Below, piece by piece: positions 48,217 through 57,352 of a DNA stretch of 64,000 bases. Position numbers and translations under genes: made by a program. The DNA lies in contig CAZYDG010000012.1 in the NCBI GenBank assembly GCA_964645835.1, positions 31,598 to 95,597 on the forward strand, given 5' to 3'. Each line of letters opens with the position of its first letter. The stretch's first letter is position 1. The notes under the pieces are model-generated. The model searched no databases. It was given only the letters and a program-made list of their open reading frames with translations, and was not told the DNA's origin. The DNA comes from CAZBME01 sp964645835. GTDB lineage: Bacteria; Desulfobacterota; Syntrophia; Syntrophales; UBA8958.

Positions 48217-50205
48217 TTAAAAACTGCCGCCCATGGCTCCGCCGGAAATTAAAGCGGCCTCGGCCCCCAGAATGCGGTCAATGTCGAGAAGGGTCGTCAG
48301 CTTTTCGTTATTCATCCTGGCAATGCCGATAATGGCCTTGTAATCAAACGCCGTCCCGAAATCGGGCGTGTCCTGAATAAACGCCTCTTTGATGTCCGCT
48401 ACTTCCAGGACCTCATCCATGACGACACCAAGCTGGGTGGACCCTGAATAACTCGCAATTTCGACAACGATGATGCACATACGTTCCGAGTAGTCAACGG
48501 GGTCCATACCGAATTTCAACCGCATATCGATAATGGGAATTACCTTATTCCGCAGATTGATGACACCTTTCACATATGCAGGCATCCGCGGAATAGGTCG
48601 AATCTTTTTCATCTGTGTGATCTCGCGGACATCGAGGACGGAAATACCGTAACGCTCGCCGGCCAGCATGAAGACCAAGTACTTCCCTTCCCGGGATACC
48701 GTCGCCGCCGTTTCTTCCAACAAGAGCGCTCTTGCCGTCGACGGTTTCGCTGAAATATCGGCTTTTTCCGCAACCGCTTCGCCTTTAACTTCATAGGACC
48801 GGCCTTCAGCCGCAGGGCGGCTGTCCTTGCAGGCCTCGTCGGCAAAGCGCATATCGACGAATTTTTCCAGGTCGATGATAGATCCCACACGCATCTTGTC
48901 GAACATATATCTTTGGATAACATCGAGGTCTTCGATTAAGGGATAGAGGTTGTTCGTTGTAATCCCCTTCGGATCGGTCAGAACCTTTTTCAGAATGGGG
49001 GCCTGCAAACCGATCTTCTTCTGCGGATCGAGGAAAGAAACGGCGATCTCTGCCGACTGGTCGGGCTGGTCAGCGATGAACCGGCCGGCTTTGACGAGGA
49101 GATCCGAGAATTCATGGACGGCATCCGTATGCTTGCCGATAAATTCATCGCGAAAGACGACGACGCAGCAGGGATGATTATCCCAAATCTCGCTGGAAAG
49201 GATCTGCCGTTCCGCAATACCCGCCGCAATTGCCCTCGATCCGATCGGTTCGGCTACCATGAAGCCGCAGGCGCTCGCATTATCAGCCAGGAACTCGGGC
49301 ATGTTGACAGGCGCCACAACATCAAAACGAAGGTTCAAGGCCTCTTTGCCGCTCTGCATGCCTGGCCGGAGGCCCATCTCTGAAAAATACTTGTAGGCCA
49401 GCATGTGATGGATCGACATCTTGTAGGGAATAAAGAATGTTTTATGCTTGAAAAATTGCTGGTAAGGCTTGCGATAGTCCGCTGACTTGCTGCGGACCAT
49501 TATGCTGCCGTTCTTGTGGGCAAACATGGTCAGCTTAATGGGAGTTCCGTAATTGTATAGATCCATGGCCGCTGGGGCCAGGATGAAAGCTGCGTCGACA
49601 TCCCCTTGCTCCAAGGCATTTTGCAGTAAATTCCAGTTGGGCATACACACCGTTTCGAGGCCGAAATACTTCGGATTGGCCAATCCGCCGTCGATCATGT
49701 GCTTCATGGCGCCCAGAGTCAGATGATCCGTAATCTGGATATGGGCAGCCTTCAGCAGGACACGTCCATCCGCTGTCTTCCGCGGCGCCGCCTCCTTCGG
49801 GGCAACTGTTTCCGGTTTGATCCCAAAGATATCTTTGATCTTGCTGATCAGTTCGTCGGGGGAGAAAGGTTTGGCCACTACGGCCTGAGCCCCTCCTTCC
49901 ATTGCTTGGGTGATATACTGCTTATCCCCTTGTCCCGTGGCCATAATGAAGGGAACCTTCCGGAGTCGTTCGTCAGCACGCATCCATTGAAGAAGTTCAT
50001 AACCATCCTTGTTCGGCATGTTCCAATCACTGATGACGAGTTTGATCTCCTGATCCGCGAGGAGCTTCTCGACGGCGTCATTGCCGTCAACGGCTTCTAT
50101 GACATTGCTGAATCCCAGCTGATTTAGAATCTTCAACTCCATCTTACGCATGGTGTTGCCGTCTTCCACCAGAAGAATCCTCATCTGCATATTCAGGTCC
50201 ATCAT
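48217..50205 (-). CDS. REC - NMT1-like solute-binding - CheW fusion protein
   Basis: A 662-residue three-part protein. Residues 8-128 are a receiver domain (MRILLVEDGNTMRK; phosphoacceptor Asp60 in LVISDWNMPNKDG; Lys in VVAKPFS). After a Pro/Ala linker, residues 150-460 are a periplasmic-binding-protein-like domain of the NrtA/CmpA/NMT1 type (ITDHLTLGAMKHMIDGGLAN, LLQNALEQGDVDAAFILAPA, CCVVVFRDEFIGKHTDAVHE). Residues 520-655 are a CheW domain (YLVFMLAGERYGISVLDVRE, VKGVINLRNKVIPIIDMRLK). It has no signal peptide, so the binding domain is cytoplasmic. GGAGGT precedes the start. It stands alone without cheA or receptor genes nearby. Confidence 0.88.
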   Translation of the reverse strand: MMDLNMQMRILLVEDGNTMRKMELKILNQLGFSNVIEAVDGNDAVEKLLADQEIKLVISDWNMPNKDGYELLQWMRADERLRKVPFIMATGQGDKQYITQAMEGGAQAVVAKPFSPDELISKIKDIFGIKPETVAPKEAAPRKTADGRVLLKAAHIQITDHLTLGAMKHMIDGGLANPKYFGLETVCMPNWNLLQNALEQGDVDAAFILAPAAMDLYNYGTPIKLTMFAHKNGSIMVRSKSADYRKPYQQFFKHKTFFIPYKMSIHHMLAYKYFSEMGLRPGMQSGKEALNLRFDVVAPVNMPEFLADNASACGFMVAEPIGSRAIAAGIAERQILSSEIWDNHPCCVVVFRDEFIGKHTDAVHEFSDLLVKAGRFIADQPDQSAEIAVSFLDPQKKIGLQAPILKKVLTDPKGITTNNLYPLIEDLDVIQRYMFDKMRVGSIIDLEKFVDMRFADEACKDSRPAAEGRSYEVKGEAVAEKADISAKPSTARALLLEETAATVSREGKYLVFMLAGERYGISVLDVREITQMKKIRPIPRMPAYVKGVINLRNKVIPIIDMRLKFGMDPVDYSERMCIIVVEIASYSGSTQLGVVMDEVLEVADIKEAFIQDTPDFGTAFDYKAIIGIARMNNEKLTTLLDIDRILGAEAALISGGAMGGSF

Positions 50206-50595
50206 CGCAATCCTACCTCCGTCTTACTGAATCGTGTTTGTATCCTACATTTTACCGGCCCTGTTCAACCGGTTGAAATCGTGAAAAAGACCAACTGCAC
50301 AACACCGCTTTCTTGCAAGTTTTATACCTTGCGATGTTCAACAAATATCCCGAGGCGGGACCGTTTATTTAATCCAGAGAATTTCGCGGTCTCCCGGCAA
50401 CGCCGGGAAATAGGAACATTTGATATATCGGCCACATCCAAATGGATGGCATTACAGGAAAGACATGGCCGGTCATATGCAGAAGCACGGCGCCTTGTTC
50501 AGAACAGAAAAAAGGATTAAAATGAATGGCAGTAAGAGGTCACGCTTTGCACAACCGCCATGATTTTGACGTATATTATGACACCCGGACAGTAA
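50206..50595. other. Intergenic region with a possible small open frame
   Basis: 390 bp. It contains a 79-codon GTG-initiated frame at 50281-50520 on the plus strand, ending SKWMALQERHGRSYAEARRL VQNRKKD. The C-terminal helix looks protein-like, but there is no ribosome binding site and no family. Otherwise nothing recognisable. Confidence 0.3.
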
Positions 50596-51465
50596 TCAAA
50601 CAACCCTCTTCATGGCCGCAATGGCCACTTCAATTTGGTCATCCGTCGGTTCCCGCGTGGTAATCTTCTGCAGGAGAAGCCCCGGCCAACTCAGGGCATG
50701 AATCCATCCCCAACTCTGGTGCCTGCCTGTATAGCGGATGACCTCATAGGAAATCCCGGCAATAACCGGCATGAGCATGAGTTTATAGATAACCCGATGG
50801 ATGAAATCGGGCCTGCCTAACATGGAAAAGACGAGGATGGATACAATCATCACCACGAGGATGAAACTTGTGCCGCACCGGGGATGCCTGGTCGAATATT
50901 CTCTGATGTTTCCTACGGTCAGTTCCTGGCCGGCCTCCCAGGCAAATACTGTCTTGTGTTCCGCCCCGTGATACATGAACACGCGCCGCATATCTTCCAT
51001 CAGGAGCGTCGTGCATAGAAAAGTCAGAAAGATCCCCAATCGAATAAGCCCCTCAAGAATATTCAACAGGAAGGTGTTTGCGATAAATGCCTTCATTTGG
51101 GTAAAACAGAATGCCGGCACGACAATAAAAAAGAAAAGGACCATGCACATGCTCATCATGACCGAGACGGCCAACTGCCATGACGGGGGCTTCTCTTCCT
51201 CTTCCGTCAGGGCGACTTCCGCTGAAAAAAGCAGACATTTCATGCCGAGGATCATCATTTCGATGAGGGTCACCGATCCCCGGACAAACATTAGGCCCAG
51301 CAGCTTATAGCGTTTGGTCAGGGGAATATAGTCCTTCTCCTCGATGACGATTTCTCCGTCGGGTCTGCGGACGGCGGCGGCAACCTTGTTACCGTGGCGC
51401 ATCATGACACCTTCGATGATGGCCTGACCGCCGGCAATATCTTCCGTTTGTGGTTTATGAGGCAT
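50596..51465 (-). CDS. DUF1385 family membrane protein
   Basis: A 289-residue protein of the YqhQ-like DUF1385 family: GGQAIIEGVMMRHGNKVAAAVRRPDGEIV at the start, several membrane helices (LAVSVMMSMCMVLFFFIVVP, FILVVMIVSILVFSML), and the motifs YHGAEHKTVFAWE and HPRCGTSFI. A conserved HxxxH-like and Cys-containing core is visible, but the function is unknown. In other bacteria the gene often neighbours prfA and rpmE. Confidence 0.9.
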   Translation of the reverse strand: MPHKPQTEDIAGGQAIIEGVMMRHGNKVAAAVRRPDGEIVIEEKDYIPLTKRYKLLGLMFVRGSVTLIEMMILGMKCLLFSAEVALTEEEEKPPSWQLAVSVMMSMCMVLFFFIVVPAFCFTQMKAFIANTFLLNILEGLIRLGIFLTFLCTTLLMEDMRRVFMYHGAEHKTVFAWEAGQELTVGNIREYSTRHPRCGTSFILVVMIVSILVFSMLGRPDFIHRVIYKLMLMPVIAGISYEVIRYTGRHQSWGWIHALSWPGLLLQKITTREPTDDQIEVAIAAMKRVV

Positions 51466-51750
51466 TATTGTTTTACACGGCTCCCTTTTCTATGAATGCT
51501 GAATGAGGAATTTTCCCCGGAAGGCCTTCCTTTACGCGATAGCCTGCCAAAAAACAAGCGTATATTTTAACCGTAATCCACCACACTTCATGTTCCTTAG
51601 GAGTTCCCGCTGGGAACGCGGCAATCTTTACGATGTCATTAGTTGTTGGAAAACCCCGGCTATCGGCGGGTGACTGTATTTTCATATATAATCTGAATAT
51701 GAAGTGAAGGCGGCAAGGATAATCATTAATTTGGTATTGTAATAAGGGCT

Positions 51751-52122
51751 TCAACCGATGAAGTCAAAGGCGTCCTGAACGATTTCTATGGCATGGCCGT
51801 CCGGCTTAATCTTTACGCCGACCACATCGAAACGGGCTTTGCAGTCCAGGAGGTTGCGCTTCTGGAGATAGGCAAGGGCGATCCGGCTGAGCTTCCGCTG
51901 CTTGATGGACCCCACGCTTTCGACAGGTTCGCCGAACCACCCTTCAGAACGCCGGCTTCTCACCTCTACAAAGACCAGAACATTGCCTTGCCGGGCAACG
52001 ATATCCATCTCCCCGAATGGGCAACGGAAGTTCCTCTCGACGATGCGATAACCTTTTTTCCGGAGGTATTGTACAGCCAGATCCTCGCCCTGCTTTCCCG
52101 TCGAAAGTCTGGCCTGTGTCAT
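51751..52122 (-). CDS. yraN: YraN family (UPF0102) nuclease-fold protein
   Basis: A 123-residue protein with the family signature GKQGEDLAVQYLRKKGYRIVERNFRCPFGEMDIVARQGNVLVFVEVRSR, which contains the E..D-x(n)-ExK-like restriction-endonuclease core. The physiological role is unresolved. It lies 6 bp after rnhB, the usual neighbour. Confidence 0.93.
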   Translation of the reverse strand: MTQARLSTGKQGEDLAVQYLRKKGYRIVERNFRCPFGEMDIVARQGNVLVFVEVRSRRSEGWFGEPVESVGSIKQRKLSRIALAYLQKRNLLDCKARFDVVGVKIKPDGHAIEIVQDAFDFIG

Positions 52123-52128
52123 TTATTC

Positions 52129-52770
52129 TCAGCTCAAAATGAATTCGTAGGACGTTTGACGGCTGTCCTTCGTATGGAATGATTTTCGGTGGATTTTGCA
52201 GGTTCCGAAACGTTCTATGGCCAATCTGTGCTCTCCCGTCCCATAACCTTTGTTCTTTAAGAAATTATACTGAGGGAATTGACGGTGATAGATCTCCATG
52301 ATCTGGTCCCGGGATACCTTTGCGATAATGGATGCTGCGGCAATTGAGATGGAGCGTGCATCTCCGTGGATGATCGTCTTCTGGGGCAGGGATATGGGAA
52401 CCCGATGCCTGCCGTCAACAAGCAGAAAATCAGGTGCCGGGCGTAGTTCCTGAATGGCTTCCCGCATAGCCATCAGGCTGGCCCGTAGGATGTTGACCGC
52501 ATCGATAACTGTCGATTCGATGACACCCACCCCTACGGCCAAGGCATCGCACCTTATAAGATCGTACAGCTTCTCCCGTTTTTTGGGAGAAAGCTGTTTG
52601 GAATCGTTAATTTCCGGATGATGGTAGTCCGGGGGAAGGATAACTGCTGCTGCAACAACGGGACCAGCCAAAGGACCTCTACCCGCTTCATCAAGCCCAG
52701 CAATATACCGGTAGCCGTTTTGACGGGCGAGTAGCTCAAAGCTGGTCAATTCAAATAACGGCATGGTCAT
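52129..52770 (-). CDS. rnhB: Ribonuclease HII
   Basis: A 213-residue enzyme that removes ribonucleotides from DNA. The catalytic acidic residues are in AGLDEAGRGPLAGPV (Asp-Glu-Ala-Gly-Arg-Gly) and in FLLVDGRHRV, with AASIIAKVSRDQIM downstream. Length is normal. It may start at 52770 or at the ATG two codons later; neither has a clear ribosome binding site. Confidence 0.96.
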   Translation of the reverse strand: MTMPLFELTSFELLARQNGYRYIAGLDEAGRGPLAGPVVAAAVILPPDYHHPEINDSKQLSPKKREKLYDLIRCDALAVGVGVIESTVIDAVNILRASLMAMREAIQELRPAPDFLLVDGRHRVPISLPQKTIIHGDARSISIAAASIIAKVSRDQIMEIYHRQFPQYNFLKNKGYGTGEHRLAIERFGTCKIHRKSFHTKDSRQTSYEFILS

Positions 52771-52825
52771 GATGAATCAGAAACGGCCTCGCAAAAAGCT
52801 GTTTATGGTCACACAAACGCCTGGT

Positions 52826-53173
52826 TCAGGATTTTCCTTCTTCCTTTATTCTGGCCTTCTTGCCTCTCAGGCTTCGGAGATAGTACAGACGAGACCGTCT
52901 CACGATACCGCGGGTCACCAATTCGATATGGTCAATAACGGGTGAATGGAGTGGAAAGGTCCTCTCCACGCCGATACCATAGGAAACCTTGCGAACAGTG
53001 AAACTGGCCCGGCTGAAGCCCCGCGAACGGCGGATGCAGACGCCTTCAAAGGCCTGGATGCGCTGCTTCTGGCCCTCAACGATCCGGACAAATACCTTCA
53101 CGTTATCCCCGGGCTTGAATGCGGGGATGTCAGTTCGCATATTTTCTTTTTCAATTAAATCAATCAAATTCAT
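52826..53173 (-). CDS. rplS: 50S ribosomal protein L19
   Basis: A 115-residue ribosomal protein: FKPGDNVKVFVRIVEGQKQRIQAFEGVCIRRSRGFSRASFTVRKVSYGIGVERTFPLHSP is diagnostic. GAGGAG precedes the ATG. It sits in the classical ffh-rpsP-khpA-rimM-trmD-rplS-rnhB order. Confidence 0.98.
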   Translation of the reverse strand: MNLIDLIEKENMRTDIPAFKPGDNVKVFVRIVEGQKQRIQAFEGVCIRRSRGFSRASFTVRKVSYGIGVERTFPLHSPVIDHIELVTRGIVRRSRLYYLRSLRGKKARIKEEGKS

Positions 53174-53206
53174 TGGTACTTACTCCTCATCATTAAAATA
53201 TCTTAT

Positions 53207-53764
53207 TTATGTGGCAAATAATCTGTCTAAAACAATGGCCACGGCGCTTCGAACCGACAGGTGATTATAATGGCCTGCGCCCTGAACCGGGGCTAACCGG
53301 TAGTCCCCCCGGACAACAACCTCTTCTGACAGCCCTGATCCCGTACCGAAGACTAACAGGTAGGGATCGTCATCCTGCTCCATTTGTCGCCGCATAGCCG
53401 GAAAAGATATGACCTGCCCGGAAAGGGCGGCCCCGGTAATGACCACCTTCGGCGCCCGGATGGACAGGGCGGTTATATCCGCTAGAACATCGTCGAGGGT
53501 CCGGCAAAGAGCGACTGTCTCAAAGGCCGTTTTCCGTGCCGGATTGAAAGCCGCACCATAACCGGACAACCAGTGATCCAGTATCTTCCGGACCAGTTCC
53601 CGCTGGGCCTCTATGGGGGTAACGATGTAATATCGCCGGATACCATAGGTCTTCGCCGCTCTTGCAATATCATGGACATCCATGTTGGCGACAGCCGTCG
53701 CCACGATTTCACGGCGCCGGTTATACACGGGATAATGTAAAAGAGCGATATAATAATCTTTCAT
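53207..53764 (-). CDS. SPOUT-family RNA methyltransferase
   Basis: A 185-residue protein of the small trmD-associated RNA methyltransferase family. The N-terminus (YYIALLHYPVYNRRREIVATAVANMDVHDIARAAKTYGI) and the knotted SAM-binding C-terminus (YLLVFGTGSGLSEEVV, GAGHYNHLSVRSAVAIVLDRL) fit the SPOUT fold. The target RNA is unknown. It is inserted between trmD and rplS, a position seen in many deltaproteobacteria and clostridia. The ATG at 53764 is preferred over a TTG one codon earlier. Confidence 0.85.
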   Translation of the reverse strand: MKDYYIALLHYPVYNRRREIVATAVANMDVHDIARAAKTYGIRRYYIVTPIEAQRELVRKILDHWLSGYGAAFNPARKTAFETVALCRTLDDVLADITALSIRAPKVVITGAALSGQVISFPAMRRQMEQDDDPYLLVFGTGSGLSEEVVVRGDYRLAPVQGAGHYNHLSVRSAVAIVLDRLFAT

Positions 53765-53895
53765 CAAACGACAATCGTCAATGGACCATCAGGAGGCCCC
53801 ACCAGAGGACCATCAATGAGCAATGATTAATGATCAATAACGCCCCCCTTTATTGATCGCTGATCACTGATCATTTATGACCGGCAATTTATTAC

Positions 53896-54627
53896 CTATA
53901 CTTTGTTGTCCTCTCCGCTCAAAATCCGGAGATCGTCGGGAGACAAAGTCGCTTTTTTCAACAGGTCGGGCCTGCGCATCCCCGTCCGACGCAGGGATTC
54001 ACGACGGCGCCATTGGCCGATCTCTTTGTGGTGACCTGACAAAAGGATGTCGGGTACCTTCCAGCCCTTATATTCGCTTGGCCTCGTATAATGAGGATAC
54101 TCGAGAAGCCCCGTGGAAAAAGAATCGTCCACGGCGGAATCCGCATTCCCCAAAACACCGGGGATAAGGCGGGCCACCGCATCAACAATCACCATGGCCG
54201 ATAATTCTCCGCCGGTCAGGACGAAATCCCCGATGGAAATCTCCCGCGTCGCCAAATGGGTCCTTATCCGTTCGTCAAATCCCTCATAATGGCCGCAAAT
54301 CAAAACGACACGTCCACAGGCAGCCAGTTCTCCAGCCATGGCCTGATTAAAGACCTCTCCTTGAGGCGTCATAAGAATGACCGGCGTCTTCTCCGGCAAT
54401 TCGAGGGCTGTAAGCGCCCGGTCAATGGGCTCCACTTTCATGACCATCCCGCCACCACCACCATAAGGCGCGTCATCGGTCATTCGGTGCTTGTCCTCCG
54501 CATATTGCCGGATGTCATGAATAACGACCTCGATAAGCCCCTTTTCCCGTGCCTTCTGCAGGAGACTGCGTTCAAAGGGGGAAACGAACATCTCGGGAAA
54601 AATGGAAAGGACATCAAACCTCAACAC
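53896..54627 (-). CDS. trmD: tRNA (guanine-N1)-methyltransferase
   Basis: A 243-residue SPOUT enzyme making m1G37 in tRNAs. MLRFDVLSIFPEMFVSPFERSLLQKAREKGLI, DDAPYGGGGGMVMKVEPI, LICGHYEGFDERI and ISIGDFVLTGGELSAMVIVDAVARLIPGVLG are the standard motifs. It starts with GTG overlapping the rimM stop by 7 nt, so it is translationally coupled. Confidence 0.97.
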   Translation of the reverse strand: MLRFDVLSIFPEMFVSPFERSLLQKAREKGLIEVVIHDIRQYAEDKHRMTDDAPYGGGGGMVMKVEPIDRALTALELPEKTPVILMTPQGEVFNQAMAGELAACGRVVLICGHYEGFDERIRTHLATREISIGDFVLTGGELSAMVIVDAVARLIPGVLGNADSAVDDSFSTGLLEYPHYTRPSEYKGWKVPDILLSGHHKEIGQWRRRESLRRTGMRRPDLLKKATLSPDDLRILSGEDNKV

Positions 54628-55142
54628 GGACGATCCATCCCTTTTAATATCCGGATGCCCATTTTACGCCCCTCCATGTCTACGTCAAGCACGACATCTG
54701 CAATAGCCGGAATCAGCATCTCACCTCCGTCGCCAGTACAAACATAAACATCATTGCCCCCCGTAGAAAAGATGGACGACAAATGCCCCAGTATCTCGCC
54801 CTCCTCCGTCACAATGGTCATGCCAATCAGGTCTTGCCAGTAATATTCATCATCCGGCAGAGGATCCAGACTGTCCCGTGAAACCAGCGCCGTAAAGCCG
54901 ACAAGAGATTCGGCGGCCTCGACATCGTCTATGCCCTCGAGGTCCAGAAAAACATTATGCTTGTAAACGCGAAACGCCAAGATCCGCAAAGGCCCCTTTT
55001 CCACACCGCGGCGATGCAGAAAAACCTCACCGGCATTACTCAAGGTCTTCTCCGGTTCGACCAGGAAAGAATTGAGTTTTACCTGGCCCCGCAGACCTTG
55101 GATCTTGACAATTTCTCCAATTTCAAAGATCTTGTTCAACAA
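54621..55142 (-). CDS. rimM: Ribosome maturation factor RimM
   Basis: A 173-residue 16S rRNA processing factor for the 30S head. The N-terminal RimM barrel (GEIVKIQGLRGQVKLNSFL) and the PRC-type C-terminal barrel (EYYWQDLIGMTIVTEEGEILGHLSSIFSTGGNDVY) are present. The start appears to be TTG at 55142, 5 bp after the khpA stop. No ATG fits the conserved N-terminus. Confidence 0.95.
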   Translation of the reverse strand: MLNKIFEIGEIVKIQGLRGQVKLNSFLVEPEKTLSNAGEVFLHRRGVEKGPLRILAFRVYKHNVFLDLEGIDDVEAAESLVGFTALVSRDSLDPLPDDEYYWQDLIGMTIVTEEGEILGHLSSIFSTGGNDVYVCTGDGGEMLIPAIADVVLDVDMEGRKMGIRILKGMDRPC

Positions 55143-55147
55143 TTTTG

Positions 55148-55378
55148 CTATTCGATAATTTCCAGAACGGTCCGTTTACGAATCTTTGTCGATGCGGCAC
55201 TCAAAATAGTCCTCATGGCTTTTGCCGTTCTACCCTGTTTGCCGATAACCTTTCCGAGATCTTCCTTGGCCACTCTCAACTCAATAACAGATGTCTGCTC
55301 ACCGATGATTTCTGATACTTCGACTTGTTCGGGATTGTCTACCAAAGCTTGAGCCATGTACTTGATCAGATCTTTCAT
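55148..55378 (-). CDS. khpA: KH-domain RNA-binding protein KhpA
   Basis: A 76-residue protein: DLIKYMAQALVDNPEQVEVSEIIGEQTSVIELRVAKEDLGKVIGKQGRTAKAMRTIL, with the GxxG loop as GKQG. It is a small RNA chaperone that in other bacteria pairs with KhpB. I choose the ATG at 55378, 8 nt after GGAGG; the two upstream in-frame starts overlap that site. Confidence 0.95.
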   Translation of the reverse strand: MKDLIKYMAQALVDNPEQVEVSEIIGEQTSVIELRVAKEDLGKVIGKQGRTAKAMRTILSAASTKIRKRTVLEIIE

Positions 55379-55454
55379 CGCCATAACCTCCACTGGATTA
55401 GTTTGAGTTTAAGCCTCTTCGTGATTTCGCGGTAACTAAGTTCGGCACTGACGT

Positions 55455-55706
55455 TTATGACCCGGCCCGGACACCTTTTTTCTCCAGGAGTTGAGACACC
55501 GTCAAGGACGGTTTGGCCCCTTTGGACAACCAATCCTTCACGCGGTCCTCTTTCAAGGTTGCCTCTTTCTGGTCCTTCTGGGGGTCATAATGACCGACAA
55601 TCTCAAGGAACCTGCCGTCTCTTGGGGATTCCGAATCCGTTACGACAACTCTGTAAAAGGGCTTTTTGTGCCCACCCATCCGCGTTAACCGAATTTTTAC
55701 CGACAT
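55455..55706 (-). CDS. rpsP: 30S ribosomal protein S16
   Basis: An 83-residue ribosomal protein: MSVKIRLTRMGGHKKPFYRVVVTDSESPRDGRFLEIVGHYDP is diagnostic. A GGAGGTGATC site lies upstream of the ATG. Confidence 0.98.
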   Translation of the reverse strand: MSVKIRLTRMGGHKKPFYRVVVTDSESPRDGRFLEIVGHYDPQKDQKEATLKEDRVKDWLSKGAKPSLTVSQLLEKKGVRAGS

Positions 55707-55791
55707 GCTGCTTAACGATCACCTCCTGAATTTGCTAATAGTATTGATAGCTTGTTAAAAGATCGATTAGTATAGCACACTTTTATTGTAT

Positions 55792-57126
55792 TTAAAAGCG
55801 AAAATTACCTCGCTTTAGGGCCTTGATACCATCCTTCGTTGTCATCTTTTTCATGATCTTGCGCATCTCGCCGTAACTTTTCAACAGTTTGTTGATATCC
55901 TGCACCGTGGTGCCGCTGCCTTTGGCAATCCTCTTTCTCCGTTCGCCATCGATAATCAGATAATTTTGGCGTTCTTTCTTGGTCATGGAATCGATAATGG
56001 CCGTTATCTTGGTAAGCTCCCGGTCATCGGGGGCCATGTTTTTCATTTCTTTGATCTTTCCGAACCCGGGAATCATTCCCAGAATATCCTGAAGTGACCC
56101 CATCTTGCGGATCTGGGCCAACTGACTACGGAAATCGTCCAAAGTGAATTCATTCTTACGAATCTTCCTTTCCAGTTCCCTGGCTTCTTTTTGATCGACC
56201 GTGGCCTGGGCCTTCTCGACGAGAGACAGGATATCACCCATCCCCAGGATGCGCGAAGCCATACGTTCGGGATGAAAGACTTCCAGGGCGTCGATTTTTT
56301 CTCCCATGCCGACAAACTTGATCGGCTTGCCCATAACGGCTTTCAGGGACAATGAGGCGCCGCCCCTGGCATCACCGTCCATTTTCGTCATGATAACGCC
56401 GTCGATACCGAGAAGATCATTGAATTTTTGGGCTACGTTCACAGCTTCCTGACCGGTCATGGCATCAGCGACAAAAAGGATTTCCGAGGGATGGATCAAA
56501 TCCTTGATCTTTTTAAGCTCCTCCATCATCTCCTCATCGATGTGGAGGCGTCCCGCCGTATCGACGAGGAGGACCTCATAGCCTCGGCTTTTGGCATCCT
56601 GAACGGCATCAGTGCTGATTTTAAGGGGTTCACGAGTGGCACCGGCATCATAGAATCCGGAACCGATGCTTTGGGCGAGAACTTTTAACTGTTCCATGGC
56701 CGCCGGCCGATAGACGTCAACGGATACGAGGGAAACTCGCTTACCCTGGGCGCCGATGTACCGGGCAAGCTTTGCCGCCGTGGTGGTCTTGCCGCTTCCC
56801 TGAAGACCGACCAGCATGATGGGCGCCGGGATTCGGCTGCCGAAACGCAGGAGGGTACTTGTGCCCCCCATGAGTTCCACCAGGCGGTCATGAACGATCT
56901 TCACGACCTGCTGTCCGGGTGTTATGCTTTCGACAACTTCCTGACCGATGGCCTTGACACGGACATCTTCTACAAAATCCTTGACCACCTTGAAGTTGAC
57001 GTCCGCCTCAAGGAGGGCCAGCCGGATCTCTCTCAGAGCCTCCTGGATATTGCTTTCATCCAGGCGACCCCGTCCTTTGAGCTTTTTAAAAATTCCGTCC
57101 AGCTTTTCCGATAAACTCTCAAACAT
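55792..57126 (-). CDS. ffh: Signal recognition particle protein Ffh
   Basis: A 444-residue SRP GTPase targeting membrane proteins. The N domain (LSEKLDGIFKKLKGRGRLDESNIQEALREIRLALLEADVN) is followed by the G domain (G1 GLQGSGKTTTAAKLA, VDTAGRLHIDEEMM, TKMDGDARGG). The Met-rich M domain (LRKMGSLQDILGMIPGFGK, GSGTTVQDINKLLKSYGEMRKIMKKM) binds 4.5S RNA and signal peptides. First gene of the ffh-rpsP-khpA-rimM-trmD block. A family A repeat lies upstream. Confidence 0.98.
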   Translation of the reverse strand: MFESLSEKLDGIFKKLKGRGRLDESNIQEALREIRLALLEADVNFKVVKDFVEDVRVKAIGQEVVESITPGQQVVKIVHDRLVELMGGTSTLLRFGSRIPAPIMLVGLQGSGKTTTAAKLARYIGAQGKRVSLVSVDVYRPAAMEQLKVLAQSIGSGFYDAGATREPLKISTDAVQDAKSRGYEVLLVDTAGRLHIDEEMMEELKKIKDLIHPSEILFVADAMTGQEAVNVAQKFNDLLGIDGVIMTKMDGDARGGASLSLKAVMGKPIKFVGMGEKIDALEVFHPERMASRILGMGDILSLVEKAQATVDQKEARELERKIRKNEFTLDDFRSQLAQIRKMGSLQDILGMIPGFGKIKEMKNMAPDDRELTKITAIIDSMTKKERQNYLIIDGERRKRIAKGSGTTVQDINKLLKSYGEMRKIMKKMTTKDGIKALKRGNFRF

Positions 57127-57156
57127 GGTGAACCTCTATCCCATTGATGACTCTAA

Positions 57157-57307
57157 CAGTCTGTTGAAAAACGCCCATCTGCTGTGTTGCGCTGCGAGCC
57201 TCGTCATTCAACGTACTTCTATGTACGCCTCATTCCTCGGCTTTTGCGCGCCTTGCATATGGACATTTTTGAACAGACTTTCCAAAATCGAGTATTTCAA
57301 CAACCCG
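57157..57307 (-). repeat. Dispersed palindromic repeat (family A), full copy with outer extension
   Basis: CAGTCTGTTGAAAAACGCCC to GGACATTTTTGAACAGACTT, followed by the outer extension TCCAAAATCGAGTATTTCAA and CAACCCG. Located between the SPOR-domain gene and ffh. Confidence 0.88.
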
Positions 57308-57352
57308 ATAAAGCCATTTTACAGATATTTGATAATGGCACCTAATCGGTGA

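Noticed and set aside
51473..51754. 93-codon minus-strand frame between yraN and the DUF1385 gene
   Set aside because: It overlaps the yraN stop by 4 nt, but the sequence has no family, no ribosome binding site and an unusual composition; not enough to call.
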